Shown here one piece after another: positions 42,344 to 51,100 of a stretch of 64,000 bases of DNA. Position 1 is the first letter of the stretch, and each line of letters opens with the position of its first letter. The stretch covers positions 3,746,559 through 3,810,558 of the forward strand of contig NZ_KZ293963.1 in assembly GCF_002352765.1 (NCBI RefSeq). Direction: 5' to 3'. The position numbers were made by a program, and so were the translations under genes. The notes below the pieces were generated by a model. That model did no database searches and was not told the origin of the DNA. It was given only the letters and a program-made list of their open reading frames with translations. Origin of the DNA: Alteribacter populi. Lineage in GTDB: Bacteria; Bacillota; Bacilli; Bacillales; Salisediminibacteriaceae.

Positions 42344-43669
42344 TTTAGAAAAAGAAGGTTCGTTTTTATTTTGAGATTGTGGTTTCCAATAGCTGTAAAC
42401 GAATGTAACGACAGGAGAAAGCCAGAGAAAAATGGCGAAGGGCAAATAAACAATAACCGGCATTCCTAAAATCGTACTACACAAAATGGCAAGTAAGCTC
42501 CAAGGCACTAAACCGGCGAAAACGACCGTGGAATCCGCCAACGTTCTAGACAAGTCCCTTCGGTGAAAATGAGCTGTCCAGTGGGGCAGAAGGGCTCGCC
42601 CTGTAAGGAGAATCGGAAATGACTGATTAGGGGAGATAAGAGAAACCCCAGCTGCAACTCCGATTGTTTGCGCCGTGTTTTTTGGTAATGACTTCTTATT
42701 CGAAAACAAACGCTCTAAAAATGGCTGAAGCATTTTTGTATCCTCAATTATTTGGCAATAAACGCCAACGATGAGAATGAACAAGATGAACGGAATCATG
42801 CCTACGAGGCCATTGACTGAGCCAACGCCAAGCATCGCCCCTTCCAACCATGCATCAAGAGAAACACCTCGGGATAACAGGACGCCTCCAGCAGCAACAA
42901 TACTTAAAGAAAAGCACGTCTTCATATTTTTCCCGAGTAATATCATCAACAGTAACAGAAGCGGAGGAAGTAACGAAACGAGCAAATCCCCCCATACGAT
43001 AGCTGAACCTGCTGTACCTGCACTCGTTTGCGATACACTCATGGTGAGATCAATGATCAAAAAAAGAAGTGTGGTTAAAAAAACCGTGATCCCCATCGTT
43101 GGAGAAATCGTTCGTAAATGCTCTTTTACAGACAACTCCACTGAAAATGCAAGCAGCTGAAAGGAGCTTGATAACGGTGAGGAACGGTCACCTACAAAGG
43201 CACCTGAAACAAGCGCACCACCAACAAGGCCTAGAGGGATTCCGAGAAGTTCTCCTACTCCGATTAAAGGAATTCCTACAATACTTAAGCTTCCAACTGC
43301 TGAACCAACGACAAAGGACATCAGTGCCGTCACGAGAAAGGCAATCGTTAAATAGTATTCAGGTGTGATGAATAATAGGAATAACGCATTTAAATCATCA
43401 ATCGTCCCGGCTAAAAACCAAGTAGGTAAAATGAGTCCAATGAACGTTAAGAGCCAGGCGACATCTTTGTTTCGTTTCATTCCCGTAAAGGATGAACGGA
43501 TGATTTCTTTTAGTGTGATTCCTTTTCGAAAGCTAAAAAAGCCGAGCGCAAATAAACCAGGAAGGATTGCTAGAAATAGAGGATAGCTTTGGGCAATGGC
43601 AGCCATTAATAAACCAATCGTAACAGTAAAAATAAAGACAATCTCAGCTAACGAGAATCGGGTATTCAT
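42317..43669 (-). CDS. Na+/H+ antiporter, NhaC family
   Basis: 450 residues, about 11-12 membrane segments. LVGGALVSGAFVGDRSSPLSSSFQLLA is the conserved NhaC core with the Asp of GD-RSSP thought to bind Na+, and ISPNQSFPILLTGRALLP a second family block. Would expel Na+ (or exchange malate/lactate in some subtypes) using the proton gradient. A Na+/H+ role fits a salt- or alkali-exposed Bacillus but is inference. GAGGTGGAGCG precedes ATG 43669. Single gene. Confidence 0.88.
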   Translation of the reverse strand: MNTRFSLAEIVFIFTVTIGLLMAAIAQSYPLFLAILPGLFALGFFSFRKGITLKEIIRSSFTGMKRNKDVAWLLTFIGLILPTWFLAGTIDDLNALFLLFITPEYYLTIAFLVTALMSFVVGSAVGSLSIVGIPLIGVGELLGIPLGLVGGALVSGAFVGDRSSPLSSSFQLLAFSVELSVKEHLRTISPTMGITVFLTTLLFLIIDLTMSVSQTSAGTAGSAIVWGDLLVSLLPPLLLLLMILLGKNMKTCFSLSIVAAGGVLLSRGVSLDAWLEGAMLGVGSVNGLVGMIPFILFILIVGVYCQIIEDTKMLQPFLERLFSNKKSLPKNTAQTIGVAAGVSLISPNQSFPILLTGRALLPHWTAHFHRRDLSRTLADSTVVFAGLVPWSLLAILCSTILGMPVIVYLPFAIFLWLSPVVTFVYSYWKPQSQNKNEPSFSKQQSRSHSS

Positions 43670-43954
43670 TTCGCTCCACCTCAGGTCAAGTATGCATTTA
43701 TTCTATCACAAACCGCGATCCTCTTAGTTAGAAGTTCTCTCCTCAAAAATTCAAGGAGTGGGTGAAAATCATACTTTCCCAAACTAGCATATTTGGAGTA
43801 GCCCTTCTGAACTGAAATGACCGATTTCGACAAGAACACTTAGAAATATTGCGTGGAAAATAAAACCATTGGAAGATGTAACTGAATATTTCGTATGCCA
43901 AACTAAAAGAGGATGTTCAAAAAGTACTCTACATACGAAAGGATGATGAAATGA

Positions 43955-45724
43955 ATGTTGAAAAAAAGCGTTGTTTCAGCGATGGCTGCCTTACTTTTAG
44001 TTACACCGTTTACCTCGTATGCTGCTAGTGATGATCGTGTCATGGAGCAGGATAGCGAGCAATCAAGAGTCCTCTACACAGCAAAAGGTGATTCAGAAAA
44101 GCTCTTTACAACCTCGGGAGCTGAATTAACGAAAATGCAGCAGGCCACTTCATTTTTAAGTCAACACCAAGAAATTTTCAACATTAATAATCCTAACGAA
44201 AGCTTACAATTAGATTCAGAGAAAACCGATGACCTAGGGATGACTCATATCCGTTTTCAGCAAGTTAAAAACGATATTCCAGTAGAAGGTCACGAAGTTA
44301 TAGTTCACTTTGATGAACAAGAGTCAGTCAAAAGTGTAAATGGTCACTATCATAAAGATGTAGAAACGTTAAAACTGCCAACGCGACCTCAATTGGTCGA
44401 AAGGGAAGCAGTTGACGCAGCAAAAGTCGCAGTAGAGGCGCCGGAAGAATTGGAAGATCCCCCTTCTGCTGAGCTCGTTTACTACCCGATTGGTGAAAGT
44501 GTGGAATTAGCGTATAAAATAAATTTGAACTACTTTGCTGAAGAACCGGGGAACTGGTTTGTATACGTTGATGCAATCTCTGGAGATATCCTCGATCAAT
44601 ACAACACGATCCACAACTTGGCTGAAGCAGCAGGGCTAAAGGGGAGTAATATCGGTGCTGGAAATGAGGCACTAGCTATAGAAAGCGAAGTCTTTGCAAA
44701 TCCGGATGAACTGAATCCAGAAGATTACCAAAGTGCTTCTGGAGCAGGTGTTGGAGTTCACGGAGAAGACCGCGTCATTAAAATCTCTCATAAAGCAGCA
44801 GAAGATCGCGGTCGTTTATTCCAGTTGTTTGATTTTTCCCGCCCGGATTTAGATGGGATCCTCACGTATGACTTTCAAAATCAGTGGCGTTCCGATGACT
44901 TTGATTTACCCGGAGTTGCATTTTCGAAGCGTAAAGCCGCATTTAAAGACGAGTACGATGCACCAGCAGTGGATGCTCACTATAATTCTACGAAAGTATA
45001 CGAATATTTTTTAGAGGAGCATGGACGAAACTCGATTGATGATGATGGGATGTCGATTGTATCATCCGTCCATTACGGAGATAACTACGCAAATGCGTTT
45101 TGGAATGGGAGTCAGATGACTTATGGCGATGGAGATGGGGAGTTTTTCATTCCATTATCCGCAGGTCTGGACGTAGCGGCTCATGAAATTGCTCATGGCG
45201 TTACGACTCATACAGCAGGTCTTGTATACCGTGATCAGTCTGGTGCCGTAAACGAATCGATTTCTGATATTTTCGGTGTACTTGTTGACACAGAATCGTG
45301 GGACATTGGTGATAACGTGATGGCTCCACCTGCGATTGAATCTGGCAGAACAGCATTAAGAAGCTTAGAAGAGCCAGGGAAGTTCCCGGTAAACGAAGCT
45401 TATTGGGATTACGGAGACGGGTCTTACCCTGCTCATATGGACGAATACTATGATCTGCCTATTAACCTTGATAATGGTGGCGTTCACGTTAATTCGTCGA
45501 TTATAAATCATGCAGCATTCCTAATTGGTGATGAGATTGGCCGTGAAAAACTTGGGCAAATCGTTTACCGCGCTCTCACTGTCTATTTAACACCACTATC
45601 AGATTTCCAGGATACACGCTTTGCATTCATCCAAGCTGCAGAAGACATTTATGGAGATGACTCCGAAGAAGCAGCTGTAACAAAAGCTGGATTTGACGGT
45701 GTCGGAATTTACGAAGAAGAGTAG
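43955..45724 (+). CDS. Thermolysin-family (M4) secreted metalloprotease
   Basis: 589 residues, slightly longer than typical (~550). Signal peptide about 1-23 (TPFTSYAA), FTP/PepSY propeptide region to about 210, then the M4 domain with HEIAHG (His410, Glu411, His414), third zinc ligand Glu434 in GAVNESISDIFG and catalytic His511 in GGVHVNSSI. Secreted neutral protease activated by propeptide removal. Many Asp/Glu residues. Start ATG 43955 with AAAGGA 11 bases before; a nearby ATG at 43951 is in another frame. Confidence 0.93.
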   Translation: MLKKSVVSAMAALLLVTPFTSYAASDDRVMEQDSEQSRVLYTAKGDSEKLFTTSGAELTKMQQATSFLSQHQEIFNINNPNESLQLDSEKTDDLGMTHIRFQQVKNDIPVEGHEVIVHFDEQESVKSVNGHYHKDVETLKLPTRPQLVEREAVDAAKVAVEAPEELEDPPSAELVYYPIGESVELAYKINLNYFAEEPGNWFVYVDAISGDILDQYNTIHNLAEAAGLKGSNIGAGNEALAIESEVFANPDELNPEDYQSASGAGVGVHGEDRVIKISHKAAEDRGRLFQLFDFSRPDLDGILTYDFQNQWRSDDFDLPGVAFSKRKAAFKDEYDAPAVDAHYNSTKVYEYFLEEHGRNSIDDDGMSIVSSVHYGDNYANAFWNGSQMTYGDGDGEFFIPLSAGLDVAAHEIAHGVTTHTAGLVYRDQSGAVNESISDIFGVLVDTESWDIGDNVMAPPAIESGRTALRSLEEPGKFPVNEAYWDYGDGSYPAHMDEYYDLPINLDNGGVHVNSSIINHAAFLIGDEIGREKLGQIVYRALTVYLTPLSDFQDTRFAFIQAAEDIYGDDSEEAAVTKAGFDGVGIYEEE

Positions 45725-45737
45725 GTTAGTAGTTTCA

Positions 45738-45853
45738 AAGGCTCTTTTATAAAAGATTGTTGCTATTTGTTTTTTTGAGCGTGGAGGACAAATTCATTTG
45801 ACATCATTTGAGCCAAAAACGCTTAAAAAGTAACAAACTTTATGAAAACAGCA
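45738..45853. mobile_element. ~115-bp MITE-like repeat
   Basis: Left end AAAGGCTCTTTTATAAAAGA then TTGTTGC; right end AAAAAGTAACAAACTTTATG then AAAACAGC. Internal TTTTTTGAGCGT/ACGCTTAAAAA hairpin. Separates the M4 gene from its terminator. Confidence 0.65.
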
Positions 45854-45866
45854 TTTTTAAATGATG

Positions 45867-45905
45867 AAGCCCCAACGGAGTAACCCCTGTTGGGGCTCTT
45901 TTAGT
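45867..45905 (+). terminator. Terminator downstream of the M4 protease
   Basis: AGCCCCAAC / GTTGGGGCT nine-pair stem followed by CTTTTAG. Lies beyond the MITE-like repeat. Confidence 0.75.
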
Positions 45906-46119
45906 TTTTAAAAGCAGGAACAATTCTACATAAAACTTAATCTATTGTACACAAACTAAAATTTATTCTACAAAAAATAACTGAATCCTACGCAAAACCT
46001 AAACTATTCCACATATGAGAAAAAAGCCTAAGATCAAAAGGAATACTGCTATCTTCATCGAATATTAACGAAAGCACCTACTTTTCGTTAATTTGATACC
46101 GAGATAAGGAGTGGAGAGT

Positions 46120-47133
46120 TTGAATGGAGTCGAACGATCACTACTTGAACGAAATCCTGCCGATTTTGCTGAAAATATCGGTTTATACATAGGAAAAAGT
46201 GAAGCAATGTCTAACGTAATTGAGCAAGCCGTTCGTTGGGCAAAGACGGATTATCACCTTCTCATTGAAGGAGAAACGGGGACGGGAAAAGAATTGATGG
46301 CTCGATTGGTTCATGAGATAAGCTGTCGTGCTGGTGGAAGGTTTGTCGGTATTAACTGTGGAGCCTTATCGGAGACGCTTTTGGAAAGTGAATTATTTGG
46401 TCATGAAAAGGGAGCTTTTACGGGAGCGCAACGAGACCGTAAAGGGGTTTTTGAGCAAGCTTCGGGAGGAACGTTATTTTTAGATGAAATCGGTGAAGCC
46501 TCCTGGTCAAACCAAGTGAAACTTTTACGGGTTCTGGAAACAAAAGAGTTTTACCGGATCGGCTCAGAAATCAGCACAATAATGAATGCGCGAATGGTGA
46601 CCGCTACCCACCAATCTCTTCGAAAAAAAGTAGCACAAGGTGGCTTTAGAGAGGATCTGATGTATCGGTTAGACGTGGGGCGATTGACCATGCCTCCTTT
46701 ACGAGATAGAAAGGAAGATATTCCAGGACTTATTCAATGGCTGTTTCAAAAAGAAGGTTTCCCTGTGCGTACATTAACTGATGAAGCGCTAAAAAAACTT
46801 TATGACCATTCATGGCCAGGTAATATTCGCGAACTTAACCACGTGATGATCAAAACAGCAATACTCTTATCAGAGGAGGTCAAAACGATCCACGCTGATG
46901 ACCTACAATTTGATGAGAGTGTGGTTGTAAAACCTAATGACGTGCTGCAAGAAAAGCTGAGGTACATCGAGACATTACCCGAAGCTCTCGAAGAAATTCG
47001 GTTATTTGAACGGAAAATGATTCGGGAAAAAATACAACGGACGTTAGAGGAGACATTCGGGAATCGTCGGGAGGCAGCGAGGAGGCTTCAGGTTACGGAA
47101 AGAAAGCTTCGGTATTGGCTTAATGAAAAATAG
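46120..47133 (+). CDS. Minimal sigma-54-dependent activator (bacterial enhancer-binding protein)
   Basis: About 337 residues: AAA+ domain from ~residue 25 and a Fis-type helix-turn-helix at the end (GNRREAARRLQVTERKLRYWL). Walker A GETGTGKE, the sigma-54 contact loop GAFTGA, Walker B GGTLFLDEIGE and an arginine-finger region (FREDLMYRLDV) are intact. There is no N-terminal sensory domain, as in PspF. Start TTG 46120 is eight bases after GGAG; GTG 46111 overlaps that site. Probable target: the sigma-54 promoter at 50903-50920 of the aldehyde dehydrogenase operon. How activity is switched is not visible. Confidence 0.88.
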   Translation: MNGVERSLLERNPADFAENIGLYIGKSEAMSNVIEQAVRWAKTDYHLLIEGETGTGKELMARLVHEISCRAGGRFVGINCGALSETLLESELFGHEKGAFTGAQRDRKGVFEQASGGTLFLDEIGEASWSNQVKLLRVLETKEFYRIGSEISTIMNARMVTATHQSLRKKVAQGGFREDLMYRLDVGRLTMPPLRDRKEDIPGLIQWLFQKEGFPVRTLTDEALKKLYDHSWPGNIRELNHVMIKTAILLSEEVKTIHADDLQFDESVVVKPNDVLQEKLRYIETLPEALEEIRLFERKMIREKIQRTLEETFGNRREAARRLQVTERKLRYWLNEK

Positions 47134-47199
47134 GGATAAGAAAAACCGCGTGAGCTCGCATGTTTTTCCCTTGGGACGAGCGGCGTAAAGGTAATGAAA

Positions 47200-47221
47200 G
47201 GGGTGGTGCCAGGCACCACCC
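47200..47221. terminator. Palindrome between convergent genes
   Basis: GGGTGGTGCC-A-GGCACCACCC perfect inverted repeat immediately past the acyl-CoA dehydrogenase stop. No T-run, so it may be a small repeat rather than a true terminator. Confidence 0.55.
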
Positions 47222-48871
47222 TTACAGAATTTCCAACCCATCTTCCAACGGCCATAATTGACCTTCGATTCCCCAAAGTGGGACAAGTTGATCTTCAATG
47301 AAGAGGCGAGCGATACGATGATCTTTTTTCTGCCCATTCAACGTTGCTTTGACTAGTGTTATCGCTTCAAACAAGGTGACCATCTTTTTTTGAAGAGTTT
47401 TTATCTGCCTTGTTTTTTCTATGTCTCCTAAAGACAGAAGGAGTTCGATCTCATTTTTTAAGTTATGAAGACAAGGGGCGATGCGATCCGTTAACTCACG
47501 CTCGTTTTCTGAGTACCGTTCTAGTTCTTCCGTCATTTTTTCAACAAACACTCGCCCGATATCAAACTTTGAAAACAGGCGAAGAACCTCAAGGCCGAGA
47601 ATGTTTGCTGTCCCTTCCCATACGGTGAGAACTTGCGCATCTCGTAGCAGACGAGGGGTGACGAAATCTTCAATATAGCCGTTTCCACCATGCATTTCGA
47701 TGGCTTCATGGGAAAAGTGAATCGCTTGGTCCGCCGATTCAGCTTTGATTAGTGCAATGAGCAGCCGTAAAAGACCGCTGCTTTCAGGAGAACGTTTTCC
47801 TTGGTACCACGTATCATATTCCTGGATTAACTCGAAAGCCGCGCGTGTCTCAGCCGTTAATTTGACCTTCATTTTAACGAGAGAGTCTTGTATCATTGGG
47901 TAATTTATAAGCTGCTGACCAAATGCGTCTCGCTCTTCGGCATAATTCTTAGATTCTGTATAAGCACGACGCATAATCCCAACCGATGCTACAGCATTAC
48001 AAATGCGAGAAAGATTCAACGCTTCCATCATATAGTAAAAGCCTCTTTCTTGTTCACCGATCATAAACGCTTTAGCTCCGTCGAGTTCGACTTCACCTGA
48101 CGGGACGGCTCGAACACCAAGCTTATCTTTTAACCGTCGTATAGAAATACCATTTAAAGAACCATCGTCTTTTTTCCATGGCACGAGAAAAAGAGACAAG
48201 CCCTTTGTTCCAGACGGTGCGTTTTCTGTTCTTGCTAAAACAGCTGCTACGCCACACATACCGGCGTTACTGGCAAAATACTTCTCTCCATAAAGACGGT
48301 AGCTGCCACTTTCTTTATCAAAGACCGCTGTTGTTTCATTCGCTCCGACATCTGATCCGCCTTGACGCTCAGTCAAAAATGTAGCGCCTTCATAAAGCTC
48401 TTCCTCTCCAGTAGACAATATGTGAGGGAGAAATCTCTCCTTCAATTCATTACTCGCGTATTGTTCAATTAAATAAGCGGTCGCCATTGTTAATGTGACC
48501 GGGCAGTAAAACCCAGGCTCTGACTGAGAGAGGAGATAGCCTTGAGCAAATGAATAGAGGTAGTTTCCTTTCTGGTTCAGTTCAGGAATGTCTTTATGAA
48601 TATAGCCGACAATGCCGCGACCGTATGTTTCTTTTACAGTCTGTTTATATCCTTCATTAACCCAAACATAGGATTGATCATTTCCGAGTTTATCGTATTT
48701 GGTCAGACGCGGTTGTCCTTCCCTGTCTGTATGTTTTGCTCGCTCATCGATAGAAGTAGCACAACGTCCACCGAATTCCTCTAGCTCTTTGTTTGCCCAA
48801 TCAAAAAACCGCTCATCTAGCGATTCTCGTAAAATGTCTTGGATTAACGTGTCCTGCGAGTAAAAATTCAC
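47222..48871 (-). CDS. Acyl-CoA dehydrogenase (AidB-like subgroup)
   Basis: About 549 residues. FLTERQGGSDVGANETTA, EKYFASNAG, MHGGNGYIEDFVTPRLLRDAQVLTVWEGTANIL are the acyl-CoA dehydrogenase landmarks, in the longer AidB-type layout with an extra N-terminal region. FAD enzyme oxidising an acyl-CoA or related compound; substrate unknown. GTG 48871 follows AGGTGA at good spacing; GTG 48880 is an alternative. Separated from the DUF779 gene upstream by a terminator hairpin, so expression is probably separate. Confidence 0.87.
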   Translation of the reverse strand: MNFYSQDTLIQDILRESLDERFFDWANKELEEFGGRCATSIDERAKHTDREGQPRLTKYDKLGNDQSYVWVNEGYKQTVKETYGRGIVGYIHKDIPELNQKGNYLYSFAQGYLLSQSEPGFYCPVTLTMATAYLIEQYASNELKERFLPHILSTGEEELYEGATFLTERQGGSDVGANETTAVFDKESGSYRLYGEKYFASNAGMCGVAAVLARTENAPSGTKGLSLFLVPWKKDDGSLNGISIRRLKDKLGVRAVPSGEVELDGAKAFMIGEQERGFYYMMEALNLSRICNAVASVGIMRRAYTESKNYAEERDAFGQQLINYPMIQDSLVKMKVKLTAETRAAFELIQEYDTWYQGKRSPESSGLLRLLIALIKAESADQAIHFSHEAIEMHGGNGYIEDFVTPRLLRDAQVLTVWEGTANILGLEVLRLFSKFDIGRVFVEKMTEELERYSENERELTDRIAPCLHNLKNEIELLLSLGDIEKTRQIKTLQKKMVTLFEAITLVKATLNGQKKDHRIARLFIEDQLVPLWGIEGQLWPLEDGLEIL

Positions 48872-48898
48872 TTCTATCACCTGCTCAACTTATTTACA

Positions 48899-48938
48899 CA
48901 AAGCACCCCGTATCTTCTACAAGATACAAGGTGCTCAT
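48899..48938 (-). terminator. Terminator after DUF779 gene
   Basis: AGCACC-TT-GTATCTT / AAGATAC-GG-GGTGCT two-part stem, then TTTGTG on the minus strand. Ends the aldehyde dehydrogenase/DUF779 operon. Confidence 0.7.
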
Positions 48939-48945
48939 TTGTGAT

Positions 48946-49296
48946 TTATAATTCTTTTCGTTCTTCTTCGGTAAATACTCTTGATCGTGTTAAAAATCGT
49001 TTTCCTTCAGGCCCTTCAAGTGAAAACATCCCTCCACGTCCGTTAACGACATCAATGATTAATTGGGTATGTTTCCAATACTCGTATTGATCTTTTGACA
49101 TATAAAACGGACTATCCCCAATTTCACCAAGCTTGACGTCGGACTGGCCGATACGGAACTCACCGTCCGGGTAACACATCGGTGAGCTTCCATCACAGCA
49201 TCCTCCTGACTGGTGAAACATGAGTGGGCCGTGCCGACTTTTAAGCTTTTCAATGAGTTCCAAAGTGGACTCTGTTGCGATCACTCGTTCTACCAA
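48946..49296 (-). CDS. DUF779 domain protein
   Basis: 116 residues. MFHQSGGCCDGSSPMCYPDGEF and FYMSKDQYEYWKHTQLIIDVVNGRGGMFSLEGPEGKRFLTRSRVF cover the whole DUF779 pattern, with a conserved CC and further Cys. TTG start at 49296, seven bases after GGAGG. DUF779 genes commonly sit beside AldB/ExaC-type aldehyde dehydrogenases, as here (33 bases apart), but the function is not established; a maturation or redox role for the enzyme is only a guess. Confidence 0.85.
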   Translation of the reverse strand: MVERVIATESTLELIEKLKSRHGPLMFHQSGGCCDGSSPMCYPDGEFRIGQSDVKLGEIGDSPFYMSKDQYEYWKHTQLIIDVVNGRGGMFSLEGPEGKRFLTRSRVFTEEERKEL

Positions 49297-49328
49297 TCCA
49301 TCACCTCCACTTTTGTAGGAGTTATCTT

Positions 49329-50849
49329 CTAAAAGAATCCGAGAGCATCTTCACCATAGCTGACGAGAAGATTCTTCGTTTGTTGGTAGTGGTTTAGCAT
49401 CATTAAGTGGTTTTCGCGTCCGATACCGGATTTTTTATAGCCGCCAAACGCCGCATGAGCAGGGTAAGCGTGGTAACAGTTTGTCCATACGCGTCCGGCC
49501 TCAATGTTACGGCCAAAACGGTAAGCGGTATTTATATTTCGTGTCCAAACGCCGGCGCCTAGGCCGTATAACGTGTCGTTTGCAATCGATAACGCCTCAT
49601 CCGCGTTAGAAAACGTCGTAACCGATACAACTGGACCGAAGATTTCTTCCTGGAACACACGCATTTTATTGTCTCCCTTAAAAACAGTCGGCTGGACATA
49701 ATAACCGTCCTTAAAGTCGCCTTCTAATTGGTTGCGTTCACCACCGACGAGACATTCAGCACCTTCTTGTTTTCCAATATCTAAATAAGAAAGGATTTTT
49801 TCAAGCTGCTCTTGGGAAGCTTGAGCACCCATCATCGTTTCTGTATCAAGTGGATTGCCGACTTTAATTTGCTTCACGCGTTCAATCGCTTTCTCGATAA
49901 ACCGGTCGTAGATCGATTCATGAACGAGCGCGCGGGACGGGCACGTACACACTTCTCCTTGGTTTAGCGCGAACATGACAAAGCCTTCAACTGCTTTATT
50001 TAAAAAGGCATCGTCTTCATCCATCACGTCAGGGAAGAAAATGTTTGGTGATTTACCGCCGAGCTCAAGTGTGACCGGGATTATGTTTTCAGACGCATAT
50101 TGCATAATGAGACGTCCGGTTGTTGTTTCTCCGGTAAAAGCAATTTTTGCAATGCGATCACTGGACGCAAGCGGTTTACCAGCTTCGACGCCAAAACCGT
50201 TGACGACGTTTAATACACCCTTTGGAAGAAGATCTTGAACGAGCTCAAGCCAGACAAAAATTGACGCAGGTGTTTGTTCAGCAGGCTTTAAAACTACGCA
50301 GTTCCCCGTTGCTAATGCAGGAGCAAGCTTCCACGTAGCCATTAACAGCGGGAAGTTCCAAGGAATGATTTGCCCAACAACGCCAAGAGGCTCATGAAAG
50401 TGGTAAGCAACCGTGTCGTTGTCAATTTGACTATTTGTCCCTTCTTGCGCACGAATCGCGCTTGCGAAGTAGCGGAAATGATCGATCGCTAACGGAATAT
50501 CGGCATTGAGTGTTTCCCTTACCGCTTTTCCGTTATCCCACGTTTCGGCTACTGCAAGCTTTTCGAGATTTTCTTCCATACGATCAGCAATTTTTAATAA
50601 TATGTTGGCTCTTTCAGTCGTAGACGTTTGCCCCCAGCTTGTTTTCGCCGCATGAGCTGCGTCCAAAGCTTTATCAATATCGTCAGAGGTCGAACGTGCG
50701 ATTTCACAAAACACCTGTCCCGTTACGGGTGAAATATTCTCAAAATACTCCCCTTTAACCGGTGGTGTCCACTCTCCATTAATATAGTTTTCATAACGCG
50801 ATTTGAATTCTACTTTTGCACCTTCAGTGTTTGGATTGCTGTAAATCAT
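49329..50849 (-). CDS. NAD-dependent aldehyde dehydrogenase (AldB/ExaC/AcoD type)
   Basis: 506 residues. PWNFPLLMATWKLAPALATGNCVVLKPAEQTP (cofactor site), FTGETTTGR, TLELGGKSPNIFF (general-base Glu) and NQGEVCTCPSRALVHESIYD with the catalytic Cys, a sequence typical of the acetaldehyde dehydrogenase branch. Converts acetaldehyde or a related aldehyde to the acid. GGAGGG seven bases before ATG 50849. Expressed with DUF779 from a sigma-54 promoter 54 bases upstream. In other bacteria acoD-type genes are also sigma-54-dependent. Confidence 0.92.
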   Translation of the reverse strand: MIYSNPNTEGAKVEFKSRYENYINGEWTPPVKGEYFENISPVTGQVFCEIARSTSDDIDKALDAAHAAKTSWGQTSTTERANILLKIADRMEENLEKLAVAETWDNGKAVRETLNADIPLAIDHFRYFASAIRAQEGTNSQIDNDTVAYHFHEPLGVVGQIIPWNFPLLMATWKLAPALATGNCVVLKPAEQTPASIFVWLELVQDLLPKGVLNVVNGFGVEAGKPLASSDRIAKIAFTGETTTGRLIMQYASENIIPVTLELGGKSPNIFFPDVMDEDDAFLNKAVEGFVMFALNQGEVCTCPSRALVHESIYDRFIEKAIERVKQIKVGNPLDTETMMGAQASQEQLEKILSYLDIGKQEGAECLVGGERNQLEGDFKDGYYVQPTVFKGDNKMRVFQEEIFGPVVSVTTFSNADEALSIANDTLYGLGAGVWTRNINTAYRFGRNIEAGRVWTNCYHAYPAHAAFGGYKKSGIGRENHLMMLNHYQQTKNLLVSYGEDALGFF

Positions 50850-50902
50850 TCGATTTCCCTCCTACAAGACTTTTGTTGTAATCGCTTACATTAATAAATA
50901 AT

Positions 50903-50920
50903 ATGCAAACTTTGTGCCAA
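50903..50920 (-). promoter_or_regulatory. Sigma-54 (-24/-12) promoter of the aldehyde dehydrogenase operon
   Basis: Minus strand TTGGCACAAAGTTTGCAT: GG and GC are ten bases apart, and TGGCAC-N5-TTGCA fits the RpoN consensus at every fixed position. About 54 bases before the start codon. Confidence 0.88.
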
Positions 50921-50950
50921 GCCGTAAAAAGGAAAGCGTTGTTAAAAATC

Positions 50951-51030
50951 AGCTATTTTAATCGTAATATTTACTTATTTCAGACAATATTAGCCGTTTT
51001 AACGGTAATGTCGGCCGAAATAACGGCGAT
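50951..51030. promoter_or_regulatory. Three phased dyad repeats, probable activator upstream sites
   Basis: AGCTATTTTAATCGTAAT (50951), AGCCGTTTTAACGGTAAT (50992) and GGCCGAAATAACGGCGAT (51013) are 18-base related units, the second with a CCGTTTTAACGG palindrome. Spacings of 41 and 21 bases place them on the same DNA face. They begin ~30 bases upstream of the -24 element, a normal position for enhancer-binding protein sites. Confidence 0.75.
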
Positions 51031-51100
51031 AGATTCATTCTGTTATATAAAGGAAAATATTGTATAATAAAGTAACCATGATAATTAGGAGGAGAAGAGC

